Counted from the first letter of the stretch, positions 17,136-25,749 are shown. The stretch: 60,813 bases of DNA from Bradyrhizobium nivariense (GCF_029846715.1 NZ_JARVWW010000044.1:1-60813), one strand, 5' to 3'. Notes: generated from the sequence alone by a model not told the origin. Program-made: numbers and translations.

Positions 17136-17840
17136 ATGGCCAATGAATCCGACGGGTCGGTGCGCGAGCTGGCTCCGCCTCGCGTGCGGGCCAAACGCAA
17201 GACGGCGGCGAAGGCGCGCCGGCGCGTGCGTGCGCCCGAGCAGACCCGCGACGCCCTGCTCAAGGCCGCGGTCGCCGAATTCGCGCGCGAGGGTTACGGC
17301 GGCGCCCGCGTGGATCGCATCAGCAAGGCGGCCAAGAGCAATGACCGGATGCTCTATTACTATTTCGAGAGCAAGGAGAAGCTGTTCCACCACGTGATCG
17401 AGCATTGCTATGCCGATCTCGTGACACGCGAGCAGGCGCTCGACCTCGATTTTACTCGCCCGCGCGCGGCGCTGGCGGCTTTGGTGGCGTTCAACTGGAA
17501 TTATTACTGGGAGAACCCGGAACTGCTGAGCATCCTCGCCTCGGAAAACCTGTTCAAGGGACGGCACGTCAAGAACAACATCCGCCGCAGCTTTGCCGAC
17601 ACCCAGCTCGGCATGCTCGACCGGGTGATCGAGAGCGGCGTCGCGCGCGGCGATTTCAGGCCGGGTTGCGACCGCCTGCACCTCTATCTCTCAATCCTGT
17701 CGCTCACTTATTTCTACCGCGCCAACCTCTACACGCTGTCGAGCTATATGCAGATCGATCTCGCGGACGCGGAACGGCGGAAGGCTTGGCTGGCCCATGT
17801 GCAGGCGCTCATCACCGATCTGGTGAGGCCGAAAGCGTAG
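17136..17840 (+). CDS. TetR-family transcriptional regulator
   Basis: 234 residues from ATG 17136, with TGTGAGG 6 nt upstream. A basic N-terminal extension (to about 38), then the TetR DNA-binding domain: TRDALLKAAVAEFAREGYGGARVDRISKAA up to NDRMLYYYFESKEKLFHHV (about 40-95). The C-terminal helical domain, about 100-230, resembles TetR_C of the SlmA/AcrR-like group acting on small aromatics. Divergent to the binding protein / Rieske operon, with a palindrome between, so it likely represses that operon until ligand binds. Confidence 0.88.
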   Translation: MANESDGSVRELAPPRVRAKRKTAAKARRRVRAPEQTRDALLKAAVAEFAREGYGGARVDRISKAAKSNDRMLYYYFESKEKLFHHVIEHCYADLVTREQALDLDFTRPRAALAALVAFNWNYYWENPELLSILASENLFKGRHVKNNIRRSFADTQLGMLDRVIESGVARGDFRPGCDRLHLYLSILSLTYFYRANLYTLSSYMQIDLADAERRKAWLAHVQALITDLVRPKA

Positions 17841-18162
17841 GCAGACGCAGCAGGGCGTCGCGTAAACGGCTGCCCTTCGGACAGAACCACACCTGGCCGT
17901 CGCCACATTGCATCTGCCGTTGCGGTGCACCAGCCCATCGCACGCTTCGTCTCGTCGAGGCGGGTGATGAGGAGCGCCCGCGCGGCCTTGACGAAGGAGT
18001 AGCTGTACAACTGCCTGATGTTGCCCCGACACACAAGCCAACAGAGATCGCAGATTTTCGGGAGTCGTCACCGAGATTTACCAACCGTGCCGTGTCGACA
18101 GGCTAGTCGCGAGCCAACCTCGACCGACCGGCCGAACGAGGGTGATGATCCTCGTGCTCGCC
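17841..18162. other. Intergenic region
   Basis: 322 bp. A minus-strand frame (about 18034 to 17845) includes ARALLITRLDETKRA, faintly like a GTPase G-motif segment, but it overlaps the tetR end and has no start support. Not assigned. Confidence 0.3.
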
Positions 18163-18639
18163 TTAGTACAAGTCCACCCTGTAGCATGAAACCGCCCTGG
18201 CGCTCGCGCGCCGCGAAGAGTCATCGCCTGCGCCGCGCGATCTCGTCAGCGACCATCCCTCCGCCCGCACCAGCCGCTCATGCAGGGTCTCGAACATATC
18301 GAGGATGTCATCATTGGGTTCATTCTTGCCCTGCTCGATGGCTTCGGCGACGAACTCATCGAGGGGTGTCTCCTTCAATTGATCTTTCTCCAGAAGCTCC
18401 TCAAAAAGGCTATCGCTGCTCGGCTGCGGTTGGATACGACCGTCGGAGTTGCACCAGGCGGTGAATGTCTGTTGTCCCAGAACGGCGTGCCCGACCATCT
18501 CCGCATCCAACGGAATCAGCGTCCCCCAGGCCTCGCCCGCCTCGTCCGCGAACCCCGCCACGTAGATCCGTTGCTCCGCGGCGCCTTCATCACGAGGCTG
18601 GAAAAACGGCGTGAGGACAATTGGAGCGTGTTTTGCCAT
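18163..18639 (-). CDS. Hypothetical protein downstream of repC
   Basis: 158 residues from ATG 18639 (GGAGAG 8 nt upstream); a longer form could start at 18705. N-terminal half is beta-rich (QRIYVAGFADEAGEAWGTLI), the middle acidic (SLFEELLEKDQLKETPLDEFVAEAIEQG), the C-terminus basic. It sits 109 bp downstream of repC on the same strand, a place often used by small plasmid genes. Family not recognised. Confidence 0.5.
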   Translation of the reverse strand: MAKHAPIVLTPFFQPRDEGAAEQRIYVAGFADEAGEAWGTLIPLDAEMVGHAVLGQQTFTAWCNSDGRIQPQPSSDSLFEELLEKDQLKETPLDEFVAEAIEQGKNEPNDDILDMFETLHERLVRAEGWSLTRSRGAGDDSSRRASARAVSCYRVDLY

Positions 18640-18747
18640 GACGATCTCTCCGAACGGCTTTGCGTCGACACAGCGCAGCAGCCGGGTCAGCACGCGCATC
18701 TTCAATCATACGAAAAAGGCAAGGTCTGGGAACGGCGCCTCATCGCC

Positions 18748-19980
18748 TCACGCCCGCTGCTTGTCTCGCCGGCGAGAATTGATCTGCGCCATCAGGATCG
18801 GGCCAAGCGAAAATTCGCCGACCTCGGCTTTTCGCGTCAGACCGCGCAGATAACCGCCGGCGGAATTGATCGTCGTCCCGCGCTGCAGGATACACGCGAC
18901 GACGATGGCTGCCGGCACCTCGCCCATAACCTTTTGCGCCTCCTCCCAAGCACTCGGACTGACCCCCAGCATTGATCGTACAACGGCCGCGGTCGCGAGG
19001 AAATCGCGCCAGTTCGAGACCCCACCCTTCGCATAATCAACGATGTCCGGGCACGCACTCAGGACCATTCCCAGCGGATATGCCCCCTCCCCGACTCGCG
19101 AGGGTTGAGGTTTGGGCTCAGCTCCCGCCGCCCTGCCTTCTCGGAGGCTAGGTTCAAGATCAATGAGGGTATCTGGTTTTGAATTCTGTATGTGGCGCTC
19201 AGAATGGGACTCATTGGCGCTCGGATTCTTGGATTTGACATGTGTTTCCAGAAGATTGAGCACGTCGTCGGCGAGCTGGGACAACTCGTCGGCGATCGGC
19301 TCGAGCTCCTGGCGCGTAGCCGTGCGCGGAATCTGATCGACGATCGCGCGGAAGGCAGCATGCACGACCTGCCAATCGGCAGGCCCCTGCCCTCCCCTTC
19401 GCGTCGGGACGGCTTCCTCGATGCCAGTTGCAATCATCTTCGCGATGTCGCGCCGGCAAAGCGTGATCCGCTCACGCACGAGCTTGAGTGCGCGGGCTTC
19501 GGCTTCGATATCGGCCGCCAGGCGCTCAAACTCCTCAGAGCGCACGACGAGCGGCGACAGATCGAAGCCGAAGGCGAGCTCGATTTCGCCAGCATCGTCC
19601 TTCCGCGCATATCGCTTGCCATTTGGACTGTCGCGCCGAACGATTAGCCCCGCGTCGACCAGCACAGCGAGGTGGCGTCGCAGCGTCGATGCCGGCATGC
19701 CGTGCGCCCGCCGACTGAGCTGATGGTTCGACGGGAAGACGATCAGGTCATCCTCACCTGTCAGCGCGGTCTCAGGATGGAAGGTCAGAAGCGCGTTCAA
19801 TACCGAGAGCGCGCGCTCCGACACCCCGAGGCGCGGCCGTGCCGTGCAGATGGCGTGGAAGATCTTCCATTTGTGCACGATCTTTTCGGGAGGACGTTCC
19901 GTTGCGACCATCTGGCTTGCCACATGGGCAAGCGTCAGCGATCGCCGCCCAAAGGGCGTCGTTGGAGAGTGTGACTGCAT
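18748..19980 (-). CDS. repC: RepC plasmid replication initiator
   Basis: 410 residues, standard RepC length. The conserved N-terminus has KWKIFHAICTARPRLGVSERALSVLNALL and a winged-helix DNA-binding segment near 85-120 (HGMPASTLRRHLAVLVDAGLIVRRDSPNGKRYARKD region). The central linker is variable and low in GC at DNA level. RepC initiates replication at an origin inside its own gene. Third gene of repABC; 262 bp from repB with an antisense RNA between, which normally limits RepC and sets copy number and incompatibility. Confidence 0.95.
   Translation of the reverse strand: MQSHSPTTPFGRRSLTLAHVASQMVATERPPEKIVHKWKIFHAICTARPRLGVSERALSVLNALLTFHPETALTGEDDLIVFPSNHQLSRRAHGMPASTLRRHLAVLVDAGLIVRRDSPNGKRYARKDDAGEIELAFGFDLSPLVVRSEEFERLAADIEAEARALKLVRERITLCRRDIAKMIATGIEEAVPTRRGGQGPADWQVVHAAFRAIVDQIPRTATRQELEPIADELSQLADDVLNLLETHVKSKNPSANESHSERHIQNSKPDTLIDLEPSLREGRAAGAEPKPQPSRVGEGAYPLGMVLSACPDIVDYAKGGVSNWRDFLATAAVVRSMLGVSPSAWEEAQKVMGEVPAAIVVACILQRGTTINSAGGYLRGLTRKAEVGEFSLGPILMAQINSRRRDKQRA
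19150..19260. other. Putative oriV within repC
   Basis: Within repC the stretch around 19160-19250 is noticeably AT-richer than its surroundings (for example GGTTTTGAATTCTGTATG) and encodes the variable linker. In repABC plasmids the origin lies in an AT-rich part of repC. Assigned by analogy. Confidence 0.35.
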
Positions 19981-20042
19981 GTCTTTGCCTCATGCGGGCA
20001 AAGAAAAACTGCTCGCCAAAACGGCGCCGTCGCTAAAGAGAC

Positions 20043-20136
20043 TTGACTGCGATTCGCGAAAGTGATTCTCTGTCAGTCGCCAAACGTGACGAGAGAAGGC
20101 TTCCGGACGGAAACGTTTCGGGGGCCTTTTCCTTTT
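20043..20136 (+). ncRNA. Candidate ctRNA (IncA-type antisense RNA) of repABC
   Basis: In the repB-repC gap on the opposite strand, TTGACT (20043-20048) can act as -35 with a weak -10 (TTCTCT, 17 bp spacing). The RNA would start near 20077 and end in a strong terminator: AAGGCTTCC (20096-20104) pairs with GGGGGCCTT (20120-20128), capped by GAAACGTTTC, then TTCCTTTT. About 60 nt, the size and position of known repABC ctRNAs that block repC expression. The -10 is poor, so the promoter is uncertain. Confidence 0.6.
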
Positions 20137-20242
20137 CCGCTATGCTCCTACGGTTAGAGGACGGAAACGCGGGTACGCATCGCGTCGCCCGACCACGAGA
20201 GGTCCTGACGGCGCCATATCCAAAGCGGCGAGACGCGCCATG

Positions 20243-21259
20243 TCATTCATCGGTGCGTCCCTCGCGAAAAGCGCGGTAGAGTTCCGGCAGCCGCGAAATC
20301 ACAAAGTCTCCAAACGCGGGCGCGGCCTTTTCATCGAGCGCAAGCGTAACGAGGTCTGCGTGACGTTCAATCTTCACGATTTTCTTGCCGTCGTCATCAA
20401 TCCAGCTCGTCGGCCGCGGAGCTTTAGGCTTGCGGGGCGCGAGCGCGGCGAACGTGATCGCGAACCGCTCATCGGAAGGAGCACGCATGAAGCGATCGCT
20501 AGCCATGGTTTCAGCCAGCGCCTTTTGGTCGTGGCGACCCACCATCCGCTCTGCCAGCTCCATCCAGCGCCGGCGGCCGGTCTTCGGCGCTGGCCCGATC
20601 GCATCGACCAAGCTCCGTGGCAGGGCCCGCGCGACGGTGATGAGGCGCGAGAGTTCTGTCTTGTCGACGCTGAGCGCCGCCATGATGATCTCACGCTTGA
20701 ATCCACGATCCTCGAGCGCGGCGGCATAAGTTGCCCGCTCAATGAAGGACAGATCCTCACGCTCGCCATTCTCTTTACCTTGTGCCACCACAAGGTCTTC
20801 GTCGCTGAGGTCACGCACTACCGCCCGCGCGGGATGGCCAAGTTCGGCAAGCGCACGGACGCGACGATGGCCATAGGCGATCTGAAACCGTCCTGGACTG
20901 GTCGGATGCGGGCGAAGGAGAATCGGAACCAATTGTCCATTGGCGCGAATAGATTCGACGAGAGCGGGATGCTTCTCGTCGACGCCCGTCATGCGATCCG
21001 GAACGATCGAGGCGTCGATCAATCCTGGATCAATTTCAACGACGGCTTGACCGGTGGTGAGTTGTTCGGTCAGGGCCTTGGCGGCATCGCGCTCCGCGGA
21101 CAGCATCTCGAGCGAGCGGCTCATGGCGCCGACTGCACCGCGCGATCCCAGTGTTGGTTGGGAAGATCTCCGATTGTCGCTGGACTCACCTGACGGCGGT
21201 TCGTTGACCGCGGTCAACTTGTCGTCCAAGAGGTCAGCAAGCAGGTTTTTGCGACCCAT
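20243..21259 (-). CDS. repB: RepB partition protein
   Basis: 338 residues from ATG 21259, which overlaps the repA TAA as TAATG and follows GGGGGAGG; starts at MGRKNLLADLL, the RepB signature. ParB/Srx domain near 70-160 (GRFQIAYGHRRVRALAELG), helix-turn-helix near 165-200 (KREIIMAALSVDKTELSRLI) and a C-terminal RepB-type dimerisation region. Binds the GTTGACCGCGGTCAAC sites, one of which lies inside its codons 14-19, and works with RepA for segregation. Confidence 0.95.
   Translation of the reverse strand: MGRKNLLADLLDDKLTAVNEPPSGESSDNRRSSQPTLGSRGAVGAMSRSLEMLSAERDAAKALTEQLTTGQAVVEIDPGLIDASIVPDRMTGVDEKHPALVESIRANGQLVPILLRPHPTSPGRFQIAYGHRRVRALAELGHPARAVVRDLSDEDLVVAQGKENGEREDLSFIERATYAAALEDRGFKREIIMAALSVDKTELSRLITVARALPRSLVDAIGPAPKTGRRRWMELAERMVGRHDQKALAETMASDRFMRAPSDERFAITFAALAPRKPKAPRPTSWIDDDGKKIVKIERHADLVTLALDEKAAPAFGDFVISRLPELYRAFREGRTDE
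21203..21218. promoter_or_regulatory. parS: parS site 1 (within repB)
   Basis: GTTGACCGCGGTCAAC, a perfect 16-bp palindrome matching the repABC parS pattern GTTNNCNGCNGNNAAC. It encodes repB residues 14-19 (KLTAVN). Confidence 0.9.
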
Positions 21260-22485
21260 TAGGTCCTCCCCCATGCGGCTTGGATGAGGCTTTGAATTTC
21301 GCCATTGACGCTGTCCAGCGATTCCATTGCGCGGTCGTAGGTAGCGCGTGTGAATTGATCGCGGCTGACCTCATAGAGTGTTTGCTTCGTGATGCCGGCA
21401 TCGGAGATCGCCGTGCTTTTGAGCATCATGTTGGTGACCATGCGATCGCCGAACAGCGAGCGCATGAATCCGACCATTTGGGCCTGCGGTCCATCACCGG
21501 GCTCGTAGCGCGTGACGAGATAGCGCATCCAATCGTAATTCATGTTGCCGCCTGCCTTGGCGACGACGGCGAGGAGGTCGGATGTCATGATCAGGAATTG
21601 GCACATCGACATGACGTCGAGCATTTGCGGATGCACCGGGATCAGGATCGCGGTTGCCGCGCAGAGCGCGGACAGCGTGAGAAATCCAAGTTGGGGCGGA
21701 CAATCGATCACGACGACGTCGTAACGGTCCTGGACAGTGGCCAGGGCACGGGCAACGCGGGCGAAGAACAGCGGATCACCCGACTGGCGCATAGCTAACG
21801 CCTTCGGGGTCTCGTGTTCGAATTCCATCAGTTCGATATTGCCGGGGACGATATCGAGCCCCGAAAAGTAAGTCTGTCGAATGATCTCGTCCAGCTCGCG
21901 ACGCTCGTTGTCATAGCGGATGGCGCCGTAGAGGGTTCCGTTTTCCTCGACGTCAAACTCTGGCTGATAGCCGTGCAGCGCCGAGAGCGAGGCCTGCGGA
22001 TCGAGATCGACCGCAAGCACCCGATATCCCTGCAGCGTGAGATGTTGAGCGAGATGCGCGGCGGTGGTGGTCTTGCCCGATCCACCCTTGAAATTAACGA
22101 CGCCGATGACTTGCAACTGTTCGCCCGCGACGCGATGCGGTCGGTATCGTCGCACTCCCTTGCCGGATTCGTCGAGATAAGCTCGAAGGCTCTGAATGTC
22201 TTCGAATGTGTACGACCGTCGACCCGATGGACTGGTGTCAGGTTGGGGGCCCCTTCCCTCCAGCGACAATTGGCGGAGATAGCCGTCATTGATACCGACG
22301 AGTTTAGCCACTTCGCCGGATGTAAACCGACGGAGGTTTTTGCGGGCTTTTGGCGGGAACAGCTTCATGCGATGGGCATGAAGCTTCGCGGAGAGTTCCC
22401 GCGCGTCGGCCGCGATCGTGTCGTGGATCGCTGGGAGCGCGGCCGATGGGATTGGCGCCATCGCTTGCTGGTCGTTCGGGGCCAC
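21259..22485 (-). CDS. repA: RepA partition ATPase
   Basis: 408 residues from GTG 22485 (weak GAGAAAG upstream; ATG at 22461 is an alternative). N-terminal helix-turn-helix at about 53-75 (TSGEVAKLVGINDGYLRQLS) binds the operon operator. Deviant Walker A KGGSGKTT at 133-140, Walker B VVIDCPPQ around 258-265. RepA represses repABC together with RepB and drives partition. Length and order (repA-repB-repC) are canonical. Confidence 0.95.
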   Translation of the reverse strand: MAPNDQQAMAPIPSAALPAIHDTIAADARELSAKLHAHRMKLFPPKARKNLRRFTSGEVAKLVGINDGYLRQLSLEGRGPQPDTSPSGRRSYTFEDIQSLRAYLDESGKGVRRYRPHRVAGEQLQVIGVVNFKGGSGKTTTAAHLAQHLTLQGYRVLAVDLDPQASLSALHGYQPEFDVEENGTLYGAIRYDNERRELDEIIRQTYFSGLDIVPGNIELMEFEHETPKALAMRQSGDPLFFARVARALATVQDRYDVVVIDCPPQLGFLTLSALCAATAILIPVHPQMLDVMSMCQFLIMTSDLLAVVAKAGGNMNYDWMRYLVTRYEPGDGPQAQMVGFMRSLFGDRMVTNMMLKSTAISDAGITKQTLYEVSRDQFTRATYDRAMESLDSVNGEIQSLIQAAWGRT

Positions 22486-22747
22486 GGCTTTCTCGCGTAG
22501 TTACGAATTTCGGATGCAGGGCATGCGCAAAGCGTGGCTAGTACGCCCGATTCTGAGCGGTTGCGCAACAATTAAAGGGTAAACGAATCCTTAAAGGACT
22601 CGGTCCCTCCTGCGCGAGCAGAAAAGTTGACCGCGGTCAACTTCGCCGAGACCAGCTAACGCTAACAACCCGCTTGTGCATCCGCTGGACAGGACCGGCC
22701 CGCACGGGAGGGATCAACACCCCGGAACAAGAGAAAGTTGACCGCGG
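22486..22747. promoter_or_regulatory. repABC promoter and centromere region
   Basis: Non-coding stretch upstream of repA with two parS palindromes. An AT-rich part near 22570-22595, before the repA start, is the likely place for the repA promoter, but no single -35/-10 pair stands out. Confidence 0.6.
22626..22641. promoter_or_regulatory. parS: parS site 2
   Basis: GTTGACCGCGGTCAAC, identical to sites 1 and 3; flanked by AAAA and TT. Located 141 bp upstream of repA. Confidence 0.9.
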
Positions 22748-22752
22748 TCAAC
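22737..22752. promoter_or_regulatory. parS: parS site 3
   Basis: GTTGACCGCGGTCAAC inside a longer palindrome (GAGAAA on the left, TTTCTC on the right), giving 22-bp-plus dyad symmetry. The extended arms make it the best candidate for the primary RepB loading site. Confidence 0.9.
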
Positions 22753-24089
22753 TTTCTCGGAAATGGCCCGAATCGCCTGCCCGATCGAGGCCCAACCTAC
22801 CCCGTTCCATCGCGCCGCAAGCCAAATCTACGTTCGGCCTCGGGCCGCTGTGCCTATTCAAACGCCAAGCCGTACAGCTTCGACCGAGTCGTCGATCTGC
22901 CTCGTTGTAATAACTGGCTGCCTGCTGCACCGAGCGATGCTGCGACTGTTGCATCGCCTCAGGTAAATCGCCTCAGGTAAGGAGACACCACGGCGTGACG
23001 CCTCCGTGAGGTAGCCCGATCTTAGGCCGCGGGCAGAAAACTCCTTCGCCTCCAACCCGGCCAGGGCACAGCGCCGTTTCACAATCAGATTGATCGACTG
23101 CGACGTCAGCGCCCTCTCCTCTAGCGCCTCCCAGCGGTCGATCGAGCGAAAGATCGGTCCACTTGCTGACGTCGACCCGCTCCAGCCATTCGCGGAGCGC
23201 CTCGACCGGTGGCCCGACCAGGAGCACTCTCTCCGCCTCATCCGCGACGCCAGTCTTGGTGCGGCCGAGATGAATGGCCAGACACGGCAACCTCTCGGAT
23301 TTGGGGTCTCGAGGATCGAGCGCGACGGGCGATTCGTCGCTGAGCTGCTCGACCCGCAGCCGAGCCAGCTCGCTGCGGCGTCGCCCGCCGGAGGCGAAGG
23401 CGAGCAGCAGGATGGCGCGATCGCGGGTATCGGCCAACCGGTCCGACCGGCAAGTGGCGAGGAGACGATCGAGTACATCGCGGGTGGCCGCACGCTTGCT
23501 CTTGCGCTGCCGTGGCCGGGTGCTGGCCCGGACCGCCAGTCGGAGCGCGGAGCGCAGACTGGGTGAGTGGAACGGCCCCTCCTGCCCTTTCCAACAATGC
23601 AAGGTGCTCCAGCTCGCCAGCCGCCGCTTGACCGCCGACGGCGCATGCGGGCCGTCGCTGCGAAGCAGCCCGGCGTTCCGCAGCTTCGCTGCCATATCGG
23701 TCGGCATGCCGTGCTGCGGATCAGTGTCGCGTTTGGCCGGGTCCCACAGATGATGCGCCACGAATTTCAGCGCGAGGCTTTCCGAGGCCGGCCACGGCAA
23801 CGCCGCGCCGGTCGCCACCCGGGCCCAGGCTTCGAGGTAGGCGAGATCGGAGGCCAGCGCCCGCAGCGAGTTTTCGACCGTGCCCTTGCGCGCGCGATGT
23901 TTCAGCGTCGCTGACATCATCGTCGGTCAGGAGTTCCGCGAGCCGGTCGCGCCGCTCCATCGGCAGGATCGCCGAGAGCGTGTCGAGCTGCAGCGCCCGC
24001 CGAGTTTCGGGATCGGAGACCAGCGCGCCGGAGGTGATGTCGTCCATAGGTGGCGCTCCGTCAGGATCCATATCCATATGGCTCTTCAC
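22748..24089 (-). pseudogene. Tyrosine recombinase/integrase with at least three frameshifts
   Basis: Reading MKSHMDMDPDGAPPMDDITSG from 24089, the frame breaks near 23918 (one extra A between DDDV and ATLKHRARKG), near 23160 (one extra T between VSK and GPIFRSIDRW) and near 22960-22980, where TCGCCTCAGGTAAA is tandemly duplicated. Conserved parts are core-binding helices, catalytic Arg in GGRRRSELARLR, Lys in GRTKTG, and final QHRSVQQAASYYNE with Tyr. The HxxR box reads SARGLRSG, so the His is replaced by Arg. Clearly inactive. It may once have moved this segment. Confidence 0.85.
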
Positions 24090-24371
24090 CTACGCAGCGG
24101 CGCGCGCGTCATCGTGAGGTAGGCGGACGCGCTGCTCACACAGCCCGGCCGCGATGGCCAGGCCGATCGCGGCCTCGACCGAGTGGCCGCGGGTCATCAG
24201 GAAAACCCTGCCGAGCCAATAGTCGTCGTTGATGCGCGCGATGCGGAATTCGAAACCCGGGAATACGCGGGCGAGGGCAGGGACCAGATCCGCATCAGCA
24301 CGGGCGGGATCAAGCCCGGTCAGGACGGCTTCGAGCGAGGCGGTATCCGGAAGGCGAACAGGAGCGGTCAT
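24090..24371 (-). CDS. Hypothetical protein coupled to vapC
   Basis: 93 residues; ATG overlaps the vapC stop (ATGA). Sequence MTAPVRLPDTASLEAVLTGL, then RVFPGFEFRIARINDDYWLG and a C-terminal ARGHSVEAAIGLAIAAGL-like helix (VFLMTRGHSVEAA). Compact alpha/beta protein; no known family recalled. Translational coupling suggests it is part of the toxin-antitoxin operon or its degraded neighbour. Confidence 0.55.
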   Translation of the reverse strand: MTAPVRLPDTASLEAVLTGLDPARADADLVPALARVFPGFEFRIARINDDYWLGRVFLMTRGHSVEAAIGLAIAAGLCEQRVRLPHDDARAAA

Positions 24372-24805
24372 CCCGTTTCGCTTTCATCGGTCCAGGGATT
24401 GAACAGCGGCACGCCGAGGGGCGCAAAGTCCTTGGTGTTGCGGGTCGCGAGCACGAGCTGGTGGGCGAGCGCCGTGGCTGCAAAGAAGCCGTCCATGACC
24501 GAGAGCGCAAAGCCGCTCTGGCGCGCCTGCGCCATGACGTCGCCCCAACGCTCGGCAATCGCCGGATCGATCGGCACGATCCGCCCGACGAAGCGCGCCG
24601 GCAGATCCTCGGCGAGCCAGGACGCCAGCGCATCGCGGCGCCGGCCGTCCTCCATCAGCGCGATGCCCCGCCGGAGCTCAGCGATCGACGCCACGCTGAT
24701 GAAGGCGCGATCCTCGTCGATCTTACCGAGCCAGGCGAGCACCTTGGGCTCCGGCGCCGGCCGCCTGACCTCCGACAGCACGTTGGTGTCGAGCAGGAGG
24801 TTCAT
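24368..24805 (-). CDS. vapC: PIN-domain ribonuclease toxin (VapC/FitB type)
   Basis: 145 residues. The PIN core starts MNLLLDTNVLSEVRRP (Asp6 is the first metal ligand), with IAELRRGIALM (acidic residue near 43), then AERWGDVMAQARQSGFALSVMDGFFAATALAHQLVLATRNTKDF containing the third and fourth acidic positions, described in parts. Predicted Mg-dependent RNase that cleaves RNA when free of antitoxin. The upstream antitoxin overlaps by 4 bp. Confidence 0.85.
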   Translation of the reverse strand: MNLLLDTNVLSEVRRPAPEPKVLAWLGKIDEDRAFISVASIAELRRGIALMEDGRRRDALASWLAEDLPARFVGRIVPIDPAIAERWGDVMAQARQSGFALSVMDGFFAATALAHQLVLATRNTKDFAPLGVPLFNPWTDESETG

Positions 24806-25002
24806 AAATCGAGGTCGCGCGGCTGATCGCGGCCCCGCTCAAGATCGAGATCGGCATCGCGCAGCGGCGAGGCCATCAGGAATTCAGCAAGCGTGCCTTT
24901 GCGGACGGTCTTGCGCGCCCATTCCTCGGCCGAGACGACGACGACGCTGGGCTTTCCGTGGCGGGTAATGATCTGAGGATCGGTTTGAGCCCGCTCGATC
25001 AC
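24802..25002 (-). CDS. Phd/YefM-type antitoxin, 5' end uncertain
   Basis: 66 residues from a GTG at 25002. QIITRHGKPSVVVVSAEEWARK is the Phd/YefM fold, and the acidic C-terminal tail contacts the toxin. The usual N-terminal DNA-binding segment (WPAKARLSEVIERA) is readable upstream in the same frame, but no ATG, GTG or TTG precedes it in a sensible position; ATT near 25033 or mutation of the start are the options. The product may neutralise toxin but bind DNA poorly. Confidence 0.7.
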   Translation of the reverse strand: MIERAQTDPQIITRHGKPSVVVVSAEEWARKTVRKGTLAEFLMASPLRDADLDLERGRDQPRDLDL

Positions 25003-25190
25003 CTCGGACAGCCGCGCCTTGGCTGGCCACGGTCCAATGGCCCGACGCGGGGGACTTTTGGGATGCGGTCACGGCATGCCCCTGACTACAATGACTACTG
25101 TGACCATAAGTGATCACAAGGCGGTTTTCAATCCGGTTCACCTGCTGCTGCCGCGCCGCTATTCTCGGCGACCGAACGGAGAGGCGCGTC

Positions 25191-25490
25191 ATGGCCGAAA
25201 CCGACAACCAAAGGGCTCCCCCAATGCCCCAAGACGGCCGACCACCCGACCAGAACCAGATGGCCGCCCGCGATCGCCGCGCCCTTCGAGCCGAGGATCT
25301 GAGCGAGGAGGAGGTCGCAGCGATCGAAGCCAGCGAGATGCAGCCCGGGTTCGAACATCTCGATGCCGAGCTTGCATCTGTGGTCGAGGTTGGCGTCGAT
25401 TTCGCTCGAAAACTTCGGGCGCGCGGCGATGCCGCCAAGGGGCGGCCGGCCGACAAGGCGTTTCGCGACAGCCTGTTCGACGATTCCTGA
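25191..25490 (+). CDS. Hypothetical acidic protein
   Basis: 99 residues from ATG 25191 with GAGAGG 6 nt upstream. Low-complexity Pro/Gln/Asp-rich N-terminus, then helical EDLSEEEVAAIEASEMQPG and a charged tail ending AFRDSLFDDS. Divergent from vapB. Followed by two strong inverted repeats that may end its transcript. Family unknown. Confidence 0.5.
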   Translation: MAETDNQRAPPMPQDGRPPDQNQMAARDRRALRAEDLSEEEVAAIEASEMQPGFEHLDAELASVVEVGVDFARKLRARGDAAKGRPADKAFRDSLFDDS

Positions 25491-25662
25491 CAGCGATCGC
25501 GCCCACAGGCGAATCGCCGGCGCCGAAATCGACCGGAAGGGTAGGGACAGTCTCTTCCGGAAGAAGGGAGGGCGCTGGCTCTCGTCGATCGGAGCCTAGC
25601 TGAGGGCGCCAGGAGGGCTTCCGGAGGCCCAGAGTCGCTGATTTGCGCCGAACCGTCTCTAA

Positions 25663-25689
25663 CTATCGATAAGGGGCGGTTATCGATAG
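25663..25689. repeat. Inverted repeat 10-7-10
   Basis: CTATCGATAA, spacer GGGGCGG, TTATCGATAG. Arms are perfect, and each contains the smaller palindrome ATCGAT. Geometry resembles a tyrosine-recombinase core site, but a bidirectional terminator or repressor operator is possible. Confidence 0.7.
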
Positions 25690-25720
25690 TGAGCGCGCTG
25701 CGGAACCCGCTGTCGCTATG

Positions 25721-25749
25721 ACGGAAGCTATTTCCGTGATAGCTTCCGT
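25721..25749. repeat. Inverted repeat 11-7-11
   Basis: ACGGAAGCTAT, spacer TTCCGTG, ATAGCTTCCGT; perfect 11-bp arms with the same 7-bp spacer as the first repeat, 31 bp away. Followed by TTTG, so it could also act as a terminator. Confidence 0.7.
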
